Below are positions 1-5,340 of a DNA stretch of 5,352 nucleotides, in pieces. Under the pieces are notes generated by a model. It had not been told where the DNA came from. It made no database searches and was given only the letters and a program-made list of their open reading frames with translations. A program made the position numbers and the translations under genes. Numbering within the stretch: position 1 is the stretch's first letter; each line of letters begins with the position of its first letter. The stretch comes from Acidimicrobiales bacterium (GTDB lineage Bacteria > Actinomycetota > Acidimicrobiia > Acidimicrobiales > Palsa-688): positions 1 to 5,352 of the forward strand of contig JAFAWZ010000308.1 in assembly GCA_019241495.1 (NCBI GenBank), given 5' to 3'.

Positions 1-1
1 C

Positions 2-346
2 GGGTTCGGGACCGTGTTGTCCGGCTCGCTTTTCGATGTGTTCCCCGGCCGGGTGCTGAACACTCATCCCGCCCTGCTGCCCGCGTTCAAGGGTTGGCAC
101 GCGGTGCGCGACGCCCTCGCCTACGGGGTAAAGGTCACCGGCACGACCGTCCATATCGCCACCGAGGAGGTGGACGCGGGACCGATCCTGGCCCAAGAGA
201 CGGTACCGGTCGAGGAGGGCGACACCGAAGCGACCCTCCACGAACGGATCAAAGAAGTGGAGCGCCGGGTGTACCCCGAGGCGATCCGGCGCTTCCTGGC
301 CGGCCTCGGGACGACAGGCCGAAACGAGCGAGGAGAGACGGGATGA
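2..346 (+). CDS. purN: Phosphoribosylglycinamide formyltransferase, C-terminal part (5' end outside window)
   Basis: PurN transfers the formyl group of 10-formyl-tetrahydrofolate to GAR, the third step of de novo purine synthesis, in the cytosol. Only the last 114 residues are visible. The reading frame is open to the window's left edge (first full codon at 2) and the protein surely begins upstream, so the GTG at 14 is an internal valine. The catalytic triad is visible: NTHP gives the Asn and His (fragment residues 20 and 22), and the Asp lies in EEVDAGPILAQ (residue 58). The Asn-Asp distance of 38 residues matches E. coli PurN N106-D144. HPALLPAFKG and VKVTGTTVHIATEEVDAG are typical family blocks. 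The tail after the last helix (GTTGRNERGETG) is polar and probably disordered. The stop overlaps the purH start (ATGA, 343-346), so the two are probably translationally coupled. Identity is near certain. Confidence 0.95.
   Translation, partial: GFGTVLSGSLFDVFPGRVLNTHPALLPAFKGWHAVRDALAYGVKVTGTTVHIATEEVDAGPILAQETVPVEEGDTEATLHERIKEVERRVYPEAIRRFLAGLGTTGRNERGETG
331..337 (+). promoter_or_regulatory. purH ribosome binding site
   Basis: AGGAGAG lies 5 nt before the ATG at 343, inside the purN 3' end. It fixes the purH start: the frame is open further upstream to position 94, but that extension is merely the +2 frame of purN and resembles nothing in the family, whereas the residues from 343 (MRVLLSVYDKTGL) are the standard PurH N-terminus. 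Confidence 0.8.
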
Positions 347-1851
347 GGGTCCTGCTGTCGGTGTACGACAAAACGGGGCTGGAAGACTTCGCCGCCGCGC
401 TGGTGGAGCTGGGTCACGAATTGATAGCCAGCGGCGGAACCGCGGCCGCCCTCGGGTCCGCCGGTGTGGCCCATCGAACGGTGGAGAGCATCACCGACGC
501 TCCCGAGATGCTCGGAGGCCGGGTGAAGACCCTGCATCCCAGGCTGCACGGGGGGATCCTCGCCGACTTGGGCCGCGCCGACCACGTGGCCGACCTCGAG
601 GCCCAGGGCATCGAAGCCATCGGGATGGTGGTCTGCAACCTCTACCCGTTCCGGTCCAACCCCTCGATTGAGCTGATCGACGTGGGAGGCCCGACCATGG
701 TGCGGGCCGCGGCCAAGAACTGGGCTCATGTCGGCTCGGTCGTGGACCCCGCCGACTATCCCGCCGTCTTAGAGGATCTGCGAAGGGACGGGGTGCTCAG
801 CGAGGCGCTGCGCCGACGCCTGGCCGCCGCCGCCTTCGCCCACACCGCGGCCTACGACGCGGCCATCGCCAACTGGTTCGCGGGTCAGATCACCAACAAC
901 CTTCCCGATTCGTTACACCTGTCCCTCGAGAAGGCCCAGACCCTCCGCTATGGCGAGAACCCCCACCAAGGGGGCGCCCGTTACCGGGTTACCGGCGAGC
1001 GCAGCTGGTGGGACGAGGTCGTCCAGCACGGCGGCATGGAGCTGTCGTACCTGAACCTGTACGACGCCGACTCGGCCTGGCGCCTGGCCCACCAACTGAA
1101 GGACCTGGGCCGGGCCGCGGCCGTGGTGGTGAAGCACGCCAATCCTTGCGGCGCGGCAGTGGCCGACGATCTCCTCACCGCCTATGACCGGGCCTTCGAG
1201 TGCGACCCGATGTCGGCCTTCGGCGGGATCGTGGCCCTGACCGAGCCCGTCACTGAGTCCGTGGCTGCCGAGATGGTGAGCAACCCCAAGGCGGACGTGT
1301 TGATCGCGCCGTCGTACGGCCCGGCCGCCCTCGACCTGTTGCTGACCAAGCGGAAGAACATGAGGATCCTCCAAGCTCCCCCTCCCGGCGAGGACCACTG
1401 GCACCTGCGCCAGATCTCGGGGGCGTGGCTGGTCCAGGATCCGTACCGCTTCGCCTCTACCCGTGAGGACTGGCAGGTAGTCACCCGGGCCCAACCGACT
1501 GACGAGAACTGGCGCGACCTGGAGTTGGCGTGGCGGGTCTGCGCGGCCGTGAAGTCGAACGCCATCGTGCTGGCCGCCAATGGCACCGCGTACGGAATTG
1601 GCGGCGGGCAGCAGAACCGGGTCACCCCCGGGGAGATTGCCGCGGCCCGGGCCGCGGGTCGGGCCAAAGGGGGGGCGGCGGCCAGCGACGCGTTCTTCCC
1701 CTTCCGCGACGGCCTGGACGCCTGCGCCGCGGCGGGGGTGGCAGCCGTCATCCAGCCGGGTGGGTCGGTCAGCGACGAGAAGGTGATCGCGGCCGCCGAC
1801 GAGCACGGCCTGGTGATGGTGTTCACCGGAGAGAGGCAGTTCCAGCACTGA
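343..1851 (+). CDS. purH: Bifunctional AICAR formyltransferase / IMP cyclohydrolase
   Basis: PurH carries out the last two steps of IMP synthesis: AICAR formylation with 10-formyl-tetrahydrofolate, then ring closure. It has 502 residues, a little shorter than E. coli PurH (529). The IMP cyclohydrolase domain covers about residues 1-185: SVYDKTGL (6-13), ASGGT (29-33), RVKTLHPRLHGG with Lys62, NLYPF with Tyr101, IDVGGP with Asp113 and AAAKN with Lys125. The formyltransferase domain follows: RYGENPHQ (202-209), KHANPCG with catalytic Lys264-His265, DPMSAFGGIVA (288-298), KSNAIVLA (404-411), SDAFFPFRDG (448-457) and VIQPGGSVSDE (469-479). Every expected catalytic block is present, so both activities are likely intact. 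The loop between NLYPF and IDVGGP is short: Tyr-Asp spacing is 12 residues against 21 as I recall human ATIC. The gene overlaps purN by 4 nt and precedes folD, which supplies its cofactor. The C-terminus GERQFQH deviates slightly from the usual RHFRH-like ending. Confidence 0.97.
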   Translation: MRVLLSVYDKTGLEDFAAALVELGHELIASGGTAAALGSAGVAHRTVESITDAPEMLGGRVKTLHPRLHGGILADLGRADHVADLEAQGIEAIGMVVCNLYPFRSNPSIELIDVGGPTMVRAAAKNWAHVGSVVDPADYPAVLEDLRRDGVLSEALRRRLAAAAFAHTAAYDAAIANWFAGQITNNLPDSLHLSLEKAQTLRYGENPHQGGARYRVTGERSWWDEVVQHGGMELSYLNLYDADSAWRLAHQLKDLGRAAAVVVKHANPCGAAVADDLLTAYDRAFECDPMSAFGGIVALTEPVTESVAAEMVSNPKADVLIAPSYGPAALDLLLTKRKNMRILQAPPPGEDHWHLRQISGAWLVQDPYRFASTREDWQVVTRAQPTDENWRDLELAWRVCAAVKSNAIVLAANGTAYGIGGGQQNRVTPGEIAAARAAGRAKGGAAASDAFFPFRDGLDACAAAGVAAVIQPGGSVSDEKVIAAADEHGLVMVFTGERQFQH

Positions 1852-1907
1852 TGAGCGACCTTGGGGAGCGAATCAATGTGACAGATCGGCGGGGGTTAGG
1901 CCGGTGA
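1851..1907 (+). other. 18-codon open frame bridging purH and folD (possible coupling uORF)
   Basis: The ATG at 1851-1853 shares its A with the purH stop (TGATG). The frame reads MSDLGERINVTDRRGLGR and ends at a TGA (1905-1907) that overlaps the folD GTG (1904-1906). A ribosome finishing purH could thus step through this frame and end exactly at the folD start. No good Shine-Dalgarno is placed for the ATG; GGAGAG at 1828-1833 is about 17 nt away. I recognise no homology. The peptide may be meaningless spacer; only its position at both junctions makes it notable. Confidence 0.2.
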
Positions 1908-2770
1908 GCGCCCAGATCATGGCCGGCGCGCCGGTCGCGGAGGCCGTCCTGGCCGACGTCACCGAGCGGGTGGCCAAGCTGGCCGCCCAGGGCCGCGCCG
2001 TGGGGCTGGCGACCGTGCTGGTGGGTGACGATCCGGCCAGCGCCGGCTACGTCGCCAAGAAACACGAAGCCTGTGAGCGGGTCGGGATCGTCTCGGTGGA
2101 TGTGCGCATCTCGGCCGACCAGAGCCAAGCGGACCTGCTCACCGCCTTGCGGCAGCTCAACGCCGACCCCGCAGTCGACGGGTACATAGTGCAGCATCCG
2201 GTCCCCCCCGGCTTCGACTTCAACCAGGCCGTGGCCGCCATGGACCCGGCCAAGGACGCCGACGGTCTCCATCCGACCAACCTGGGCCTGCTCGCCCTCG
2301 GCGAGGCGGGCTCGCCCCGCCCCTGCACCCCACTCGGGATCCAGGCCATGCTCCAGCACTACGGCATCGAGGTGGCCGGCCAGGACGTGGTCATCGTGGG
2401 CCGGGGACCGACGCTGGGCCGACCTTTGTCAGTGCTGCTGTCCCTGAAGGAGCCCGGCGCCAACGCGGCAGTGACCGTGGTGCACACCGGGGTACCCGAC
2501 TGGGCCGACTTCACCCGGAGAGCCGACATCGTCGTCGGCGCGGCAGGTAGCCCGAACATGATCGGGCCGGACGTGATCCGGCCCGGATCGGCGGTGATCG
2601 GAGGCGGGCTGACATGGGAGGGCCGCAAGGCTTTCTCCGATGTGGACGAGTCCTGTGCGAAGGTGGCCGGCTGGGTCACGCCCCGCCTCGGCGGCGTGGG
2701 CGTGACTACCGTGGCCATGCTCCTGCGCAACACTGTCGCGGCCGCCGAGCGGAAGGCGACCCTGGGCTAG
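1904..2770 (+). CDS. folD: Bifunctional methylene-THF dehydrogenase / methenyl-THF cyclohydrolase
   Basis: FolD oxidises 5,10-methylene-tetrahydrofolate with NAD(P)+ and hydrolyses the product to 10-formyl-tetrahydrofolate, the formyl donor for PurN and PurH encoded just upstream. It has 288 residues, the usual length. GTG at 1904 is chosen because the residues from it (MSAQIMAGAPVAEAV) align with the canonical FolD N-terminus; the next start, ATG at 1919, would cut into it. The ribosome site is weak (a G-run about 9 nt away), so coupling to upstream translation is plausible. Visible residues are Tyr49 and Lys53 in the YxxxK motif, VQHPVP with Gln97, KDADGLHP with Asp120, PCTPLG (140-145) and the nucleotide-binding loop VGRGPTLGRPL (165-175). 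The C-terminal half is divergent: the usual DVG after the VI strand is GGG (233-235), and the PVPGGVGPMT signature is PRLGGVGVTT (260-269). The catalytic residues I can judge are present, so I expect an active enzyme. Confidence 0.94.
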   Translation: MSAQIMAGAPVAEAVLADVTERVAKLAAQGRAVGLATVLVGDDPASAGYVAKKHEACERVGIVSVDVRISADQSQADLLTALRQLNADPAVDGYIVQHPVPPGFDFNQAVAAMDPAKDADGLHPTNLGLLALGEAGSPRPCTPLGIQAMLQHYGIEVAGQDVVIVGRGPTLGRPLSVLLSLKEPGANAAVTVVHTGVPDWADFTRRADIVVGAAGSPNMIGPDVIRPGSAVIGGGLTWEGRKAFSDVDESCAKVAGWVTPRLGGVGVTTVAMLLRNTVAAAERKATLG

Positions 2771-2785
2771 AGCCCTCTAGAGGGC
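2764..2785. repeat. Overlapping inverted repeats at the folD/sucD convergent junction
   Basis: Two short inverted repeats share an arm. GGGC (2764-2767) pairs with GCCC (2772-2775), leaving the loop TAGA that contains the folD stop. GCCCT (2772-2776) pairs with AGGGC (2781-2785) in a perfect 14-bp palindrome, leaving the loop CTAG that contains the sucD stop on the other strand. Only one can form at a time. There is no T-run on either side, so this is not a classical intrinsic terminator. A weak bidirectional transcription barrier is possible but unproven. Confidence 0.35.
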
Positions 2786-3661
2786 CTTGACCAGCTCGGC
2801 CATCTTCTCGCCCGCCTCGGTCGGGTTGTTGACCACGTGCACCCGAGCCGCGGCCAGAGCCTCCATCTTGGCCTGCGCAGTGCCCTGCGAGCCGGAGATG
2901 ATGGCGCCCGCATGGCCCATTTTTTTTCCTGGTGGAGCCGTGACCCCGGCGATGTAGGCGACAACCGGCTTGTCGACGTGGTCGGCGATGAACCGGGCCG
3001 CCTTCTCCTCCTCCGAGCCGCCGATCTCGCCGAACATGGCGATGGCCTTGGTGTCGGGATCCGCTTGAAATGCCTCCAGGCAATCTACGAAGTTGGTCCC
3101 GGGCACGGGATCGCCACCAATGCCGACGCAGGTGGTGACACCGACGCCCAGTTGCTTTAGCTCGTAGAGGGCCTGGTAGGTAAGAGTGCCGGAGCGGCTG
3201 ACGATGCCGACCGGCCCCCCCGGCTGGGCGATCTCACCTGCGGTGATGCCGATGTTGCACTTGGCGGGGCTGATGATGCCCGGGCAGTTCGGGCCGAGCA
3301 GGCGGGTGCCGGGGTGGCGCTCGACCAGGATGTTGTAGGCCCGAGCCTCGTCGTGGGCCGGGATCCCCTCCGTGATGCACACGATAAACGGGATGCCCGC
3401 CTCTGCCGCCTCCAATATCGCCTGGGCCGCCCCCTTCGGCGGGACCGACACGAAGCTGGCGTTGGCTCCGGTGGCCGCGACCGCCTCGGCGACGGTGTCG
3501 TAGATGGGAATGCCCTCGACGTCCTGGCCCCCCTTGCCCGGGGTGACGCCGGCCACGATCTGGGTGCCGTAGGCCCGGTTGCGCAGACCGTGGAAGCGGC
3601 CCTGCCCGCCGGTCAGGCCCTGGACCACGACCTTGGTGGTCTCGTCCACGAAGATGCTCAT
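2777..3661 (-). CDS. sucD: Succinyl-CoA synthetase (succinate-CoA ligase), alpha subunit
   Basis: The alpha subunit binds CoA and carries the histidine phosphorylated during interconversion of succinyl-CoA and succinate with nucleotide triphosphate formation in the TCA cycle. It works as a complex with SucC, encoded immediately upstream. It has 294 residues against about 289 in E. coli. The CoA-binding Rossmann domain includes GLTGGQGRFH (15-24), GVTPGKGG (38-45), CITEGIP (95-101) and LLGPNCPGIISP (121-132). The ligase domain contains SRSGTLTYQ (155-163), GIGGDPVPG (180-188), GEIGG (211-215) with Glu212, and GHAGAI (249-254) with the active-site His250. The ATG at 3661 overlaps the sucC stop (ATGA) and has a strong ribosome site, so subunit synthesis is probably coupled. 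An oddity is a run of eight A on the coding strand just before the GHAGAI codons. The gene ends 6 nt from the convergent folD stop. Confidence 0.97.
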   Translation of the reverse strand: MSIFVDETTKVVVQGLTGGQGRFHGLRNRAYGTQIVAGVTPGKGGQDVEGIPIYDTVAEAVAATGANASFVSVPPKGAAQAILEAAEAGIPFIVCITEGIPAHDEARAYNILVERHPGTRLLGPNCPGIISPAKCNIGITAGEIAQPGGPVGIVSRSGTLTYQALYELKQLGVGVTTCVGIGGDPVPGTNFVDCLEAFQADPDTKAIAMFGEIGGSEEEKAARFIADHVDKPVVAYIAGVTAPPGKKMGHAGAIISGSQGTAQAKMEALAAARVHVVNNPTEAGEKMAELVKAL

Positions 3662-4809
3662 TGCCCGACTCCTCCTGCTAGCTCGACGGCGTGCTTGGCG
3701 GCAGCGAGCATGGTCGGCGACGAGATGACCCGGTCCGACTCGACGGTCTTCAGGATCTTCCGGCCCTCCTCCGCGTTGGTGCCGTCCAGGCGGATGACCA
3801 TGGGCGCCTTTATCTCCACCCGCTGCAGCGCAGTGACGATCCCGTTGGCCACCTCCTCGCCCCGGGTGATGCCGCCGAAGATGTTGATGAATATGGAGCG
3901 GACGTTGGCGTCGGAGTTGATGACCTCGAGAGCGTTGGCCATGACCTCGGCGTTGGCCCCGCCCCCGATGTCGAGGAAGTTGGCCGGTTTGCCCCCGACC
4001 TGGTTGACCACGTCACATGTGCTCATGGCCAGCCCGGCTCCGTTGGCGATGATCCCAACGAACCCCTCCAGCCCGACGTATTGCAGGCCCTTGCTGCGGG
4101 CCAGCTTCTCCCGCTCGTCGAGCTCGTCGATGTCACGGAAATCGTCCCACTCGGGGTGGCGGAAGGCGGCGTTGTCGTCGAGGGTCACCTTGGCGTCGAG
4201 GGCGTGCACCCGGCCCTCGGGCGTCAGGATGAGCGGGTTGATCTCGACCAGGTCGGCGTCGCCCTCCACATAGCAGCGGTACAGCTTCTGGAGGATCTCG
4301 ACCGCCCCGGCCCGGGCCTCCGAGTCGAGCTTGGCCTCGTCGACCAGCCTCCCGGCGTCGGCTGCGGTGAACCCGACGGCCGGATCCACGTGCATGCGGG
4401 CGATCGCCCCAGGGTCCTCGGCCGCCACCGCTTCGATGTCGACTCCACCCTTGGCGCTCACCATGGCCAGGTACTTCTTGGCGCTGCGGTCGAGGGTGAA
4501 GCTGGCGTAGTACTCCTTGGCGATGTCGGAGGCGTGCTCGACCCACAGCCGCCGCACCACGTGACCCTTGATGTCCATCCCGAGAATGGCGCCCGCGTGC
4601 TGGCGGACCTCGGCGGCGTCGCTGGCCAGCTTGATGCCGCCCGCCTTGCCCCGGCCGCCCACTTGGACCTGCGCCTTGACCACAACCGGGTAGCCGGCTT
4701 GGTCGGCTTGGGCGACCGCATCGTCAACGGTGTCGGCCACCCCTCCCGGCGACACCGGGATGCCGTATCGGGCGAAGTACTGCTTGCCCTGGTACTCGAA
4801 TAGATCCAC
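3658..4809 (-). CDS. sucC: Succinyl-CoA synthetase (ADP-forming type), beta subunit
   Basis: The beta subunit supplies the nucleotide-binding ATP-grasp domain and most of the succinate site. It has 383 residues against 388 in E. coli. The N-terminus MDLFEYQGKQYFARYGIPV is canonical and supports the GTG start at 4809. ATP-grasp features are VVVKAQVQVGGRGKAGG (42-58) with Lys45 and the glycine-rich loop, then LVEINPL (187-193) and ALDAK (203-207), which contain the Mg/ATP-binding acidic and Asn residues. The C-terminal flavodoxin-like ligase domain has GIIANGAGLAMSTCD (252-266), FLDIGGGA (278-285) and INIFGGITRGEEVA (308-321). The last codons (AGGVGQ) also contain the sucD ribosome site, and the stop overlaps the sucD ATG. 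The gene follows a cobalamin-binding mutase subunit after 78 nt. ATP versus GTP preference cannot be settled by inspection. Confidence 0.97.
   Translation of the reverse strand: MDLFEYQGKQYFARYGIPVSPGGVADTVDDAVAQADQAGYPVVVKAQVQVGGRGKAGGIKLASDAAEVRQHAGAILGMDIKGHVVRRLWVEHASDIAKEYYASFTLDRSAKKYLAMVSAKGGVDIEAVAAEDPGAIARMHVDPAVGFTAADAGRLVDEAKLDSEARAGAVEILQKLYRCYVEGDADLVEINPLILTPEGRVHALDAKVTLDDNAAFRHPEWDDFRDIDELDEREKLARSKGLQYVGLEGFVGIIANGAGLAMSTCDVVNQVGGKPANFLDIGGGANAEVMANALEVINSDANVRSIFINIFGGITRGEEVANGIVTALQRVEIKAPMVIRLDGTNAEEGRKILKTVESDRVISSPTMLAAAKHAVELAGGVGQ
3669..3676 (-). promoter_or_regulatory. sucD ribosome binding site inside sucC
   Basis: On the minus strand AGGAGGAG lies 7 nt before the sucD ATG. 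It is within the last codons of sucC, where GGA GGA encodes two of the glycines in the tail. It is a strong site and settles the sucD start. Confidence 0.85.
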
Positions 4810-4813
4810 TTAG

Positions 4814-4819
4814 CCTCCT
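4814..4819 (-). promoter_or_regulatory. sucC ribosome binding site
   Basis: A consensus AGGAGG on the minus strand is separated by 4 nt (CTAA) from the GTG at 4809. It supports the GTG start, which also gives the canonical SucC N-terminus. Confidence 0.8.
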
Positions 4820-4821
4820 GA

Positions 4822-4854
4822 TGCTTCCTGATGTACCTGTTGCTTCCAGATGTA
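4822..4854. repeat. Imperfect 14-nt direct repeat in the leader of sucC
   Basis: TGCTTCCTGATGTA (4822-4835) recurs as TGCTTCCAGATGTA (4841-4854), with one mismatch and a 19-nt period. A shorter relative, CCTCCTGATG (4814-4823), overlaps the sucC ribosome site. The second copy is also part of a small inverted repeat, TTCCA (4844-4848) with TGGAA (4857-4861). The 78-nt gap 4810-4887 is visibly richer in A+T than its surroundings. I cannot identify a clean -35/-10 pair. It may be a promoter or operator region, or remnants of a small local duplication. Confidence 0.45.
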
Positions 4855-4887
4855 TTTGGAAAAAGGTCAGCCGCTCGCCGGAACAGC

Positions 4888-5298
4888 TCATTCCCCGGCT
4901 TCACGCTCGTCGAGTCGCTGTTCGAGCCAAGCTGTGATCTCGCCAAGGGGGGCACCGGGAGTGAAGATCCGGGCGACCCCGGTCTTCTCCAGCTCCGCGA
5001 TGTCGGCGTCGGGGATGATGCCGCCGGCGAAGACCAGGACGTCCCCGGCCCCCCTGCTGTCGAGCTCCTCCAGGATCCGGGGGAAGAGGGTCATGTGGGC
5101 CCCGGACAGGATGGACAGGCCCACCGCGTCGGCGTCCTCCTGGATGGTGGTCTCGGCGATCTGCTCCGGGGTCTGGTGGAGACCGGTGTAGATCACCTCG
5201 TAGCCCGCCTCGCGCAGGGCCCGGGCGATCACCCGGGCGCCCCGGTCATGGCCGTCCAGGCCCGGCTTGGCCACCACAACCCGGTAGGGACGCCTCAT
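4888..5298 (-). CDS. Stand-alone cobalamin-binding subunit of an acyl-CoA mutase (methylmalonyl-CoA mutase small subunit / IcmB-like)
   Basis: This 136-residue protein is a single B12-binding domain of the methylmalonyl-CoA mutase C-terminal type. It would hold adenosylcobalamin for a separately encoded catalytic subunit that rearranges an acyl-CoA skeleton. VVVAKPGLDGHDRGARVIARAL shows the DxHxxG motif (Asp15, His17, Gly20), with His17 the expected lower cobalt ligand. LSILSGAHM (61-69) gives the SxL motif, and FAGGIIP (90-96) the GG motif near the nucleotide tail. The ATG at 5298 has GGAG 4 nt upstream and gives a length equal to known stand-alone subunits such as Streptomyces IcmB. The C-terminus is acidic and polar. 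The sequence cannot tell methylmalonyl-CoA from isobutyryl-CoA or 2-hydroxyisobutyryl-CoA mutase, because specificity lies in the large subunit. Lying upstream of sucCD, which acts on succinyl-CoA, favours methylmalonyl-CoA by inference. A fused full-length mutase is unlikely given the start site. Confidence 0.92.
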   Translation of the reverse strand: MRRPYRVVVAKPGLDGHDRGARVIARALREAGYEVIYTGLHQTPEQIAETTIQEDADAVGLSILSGAHMTLFPRILEELDSRGAGDVLVFAGGIIPDADIAELEKTGVARIFTPGAPLGEITAWLEQRLDEREAGE

Positions 5299-5302
5299 CG
5301 GG

Positions 5303-5306
5303 CTCC
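5303..5306 (-). promoter_or_regulatory. Ribosome binding site of the B12-binding subunit gene
   Basis: GGAG on the minus strand lies 4 nt before the ATG at 5298. The frame is open upstream to the window edge, but those residues do not resemble a mutase linker and no start codon is visible in them, so this site decides the start. Confidence 0.6.
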
Positions 5307-5316
5307 GATATTCGCA

Positions 5317-5340
5317 GGTTCCCCCAGCAGGGGGCCAACC
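5317..5340 (-). other. GC-rich hairpin upstream of the B12-binding subunit gene
   Basis: On the plus strand GGTTCCCCC (5317-5325) pairs with GGGGG plus AACC (5330-5334, 5337-5340). This makes a nine-pair stem with a 2-nt CC bulge and a four-base AGCA loop. It ends 18 nt before the start codon. There is no T-run after it in either direction. It could end an upstream transcript, lie in a 5' leader, or be chance in GC-rich DNA. It is far too small for a cobalamin riboswitch. Confidence 0.35.

Noticed and set aside
94..342. N-terminal extension of purH back to position 94
   Set aside because: The extension is an arginine/glycine-rich out-of-frame reading of purN. The ATG at 343 has a good ribosome site and gives the canonical PurH N-terminus.
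913..1848. 311-codon minus-strand open frame opposite purH
   Set aside because: It is fully antisense to conserved PurH coding sequence. Its composition is typical of a GC-rich shadow frame and it shows no domain motif.
1923..1934. Perfect 12-bp palindrome CCGGCGCGCCGG in the first codons of folD
   Set aside because: Its sequence is explained by alanine, glycine and proline codons in GC-rich DNA. A hairpin here might affect initiation, but nothing sets it apart from chance.
2203..2209. C7 run in folD and similar G7 run at 1669-1675 in purH as frameshift sites
   Set aside because: Both reading frames continue correctly through conserved motifs on either side. G/C runs of this length are expected at this base composition.
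3314..4803. Long plus-strand open frames (3314-4273 and 3691-4803) opposite sucC and sucD
   Set aside because: They lie wholly antisense to unmistakable sucC and sucD. The translations are low-complexity and rich in Asp/Val/Gly/Arg or Ser/Pro, as expected of shadow frames in GC-rich DNA, and match no family I know.
4844..4865. TTCCA/TGGAA inverted repeat followed by A-run as a terminator of the B12 gene
   Set aside because: The stem is only 5 bp with an 8-nt loop. On the transcribed minus strand the T-run precedes the hairpin instead of following it, which is the wrong order for an intrinsic terminator.
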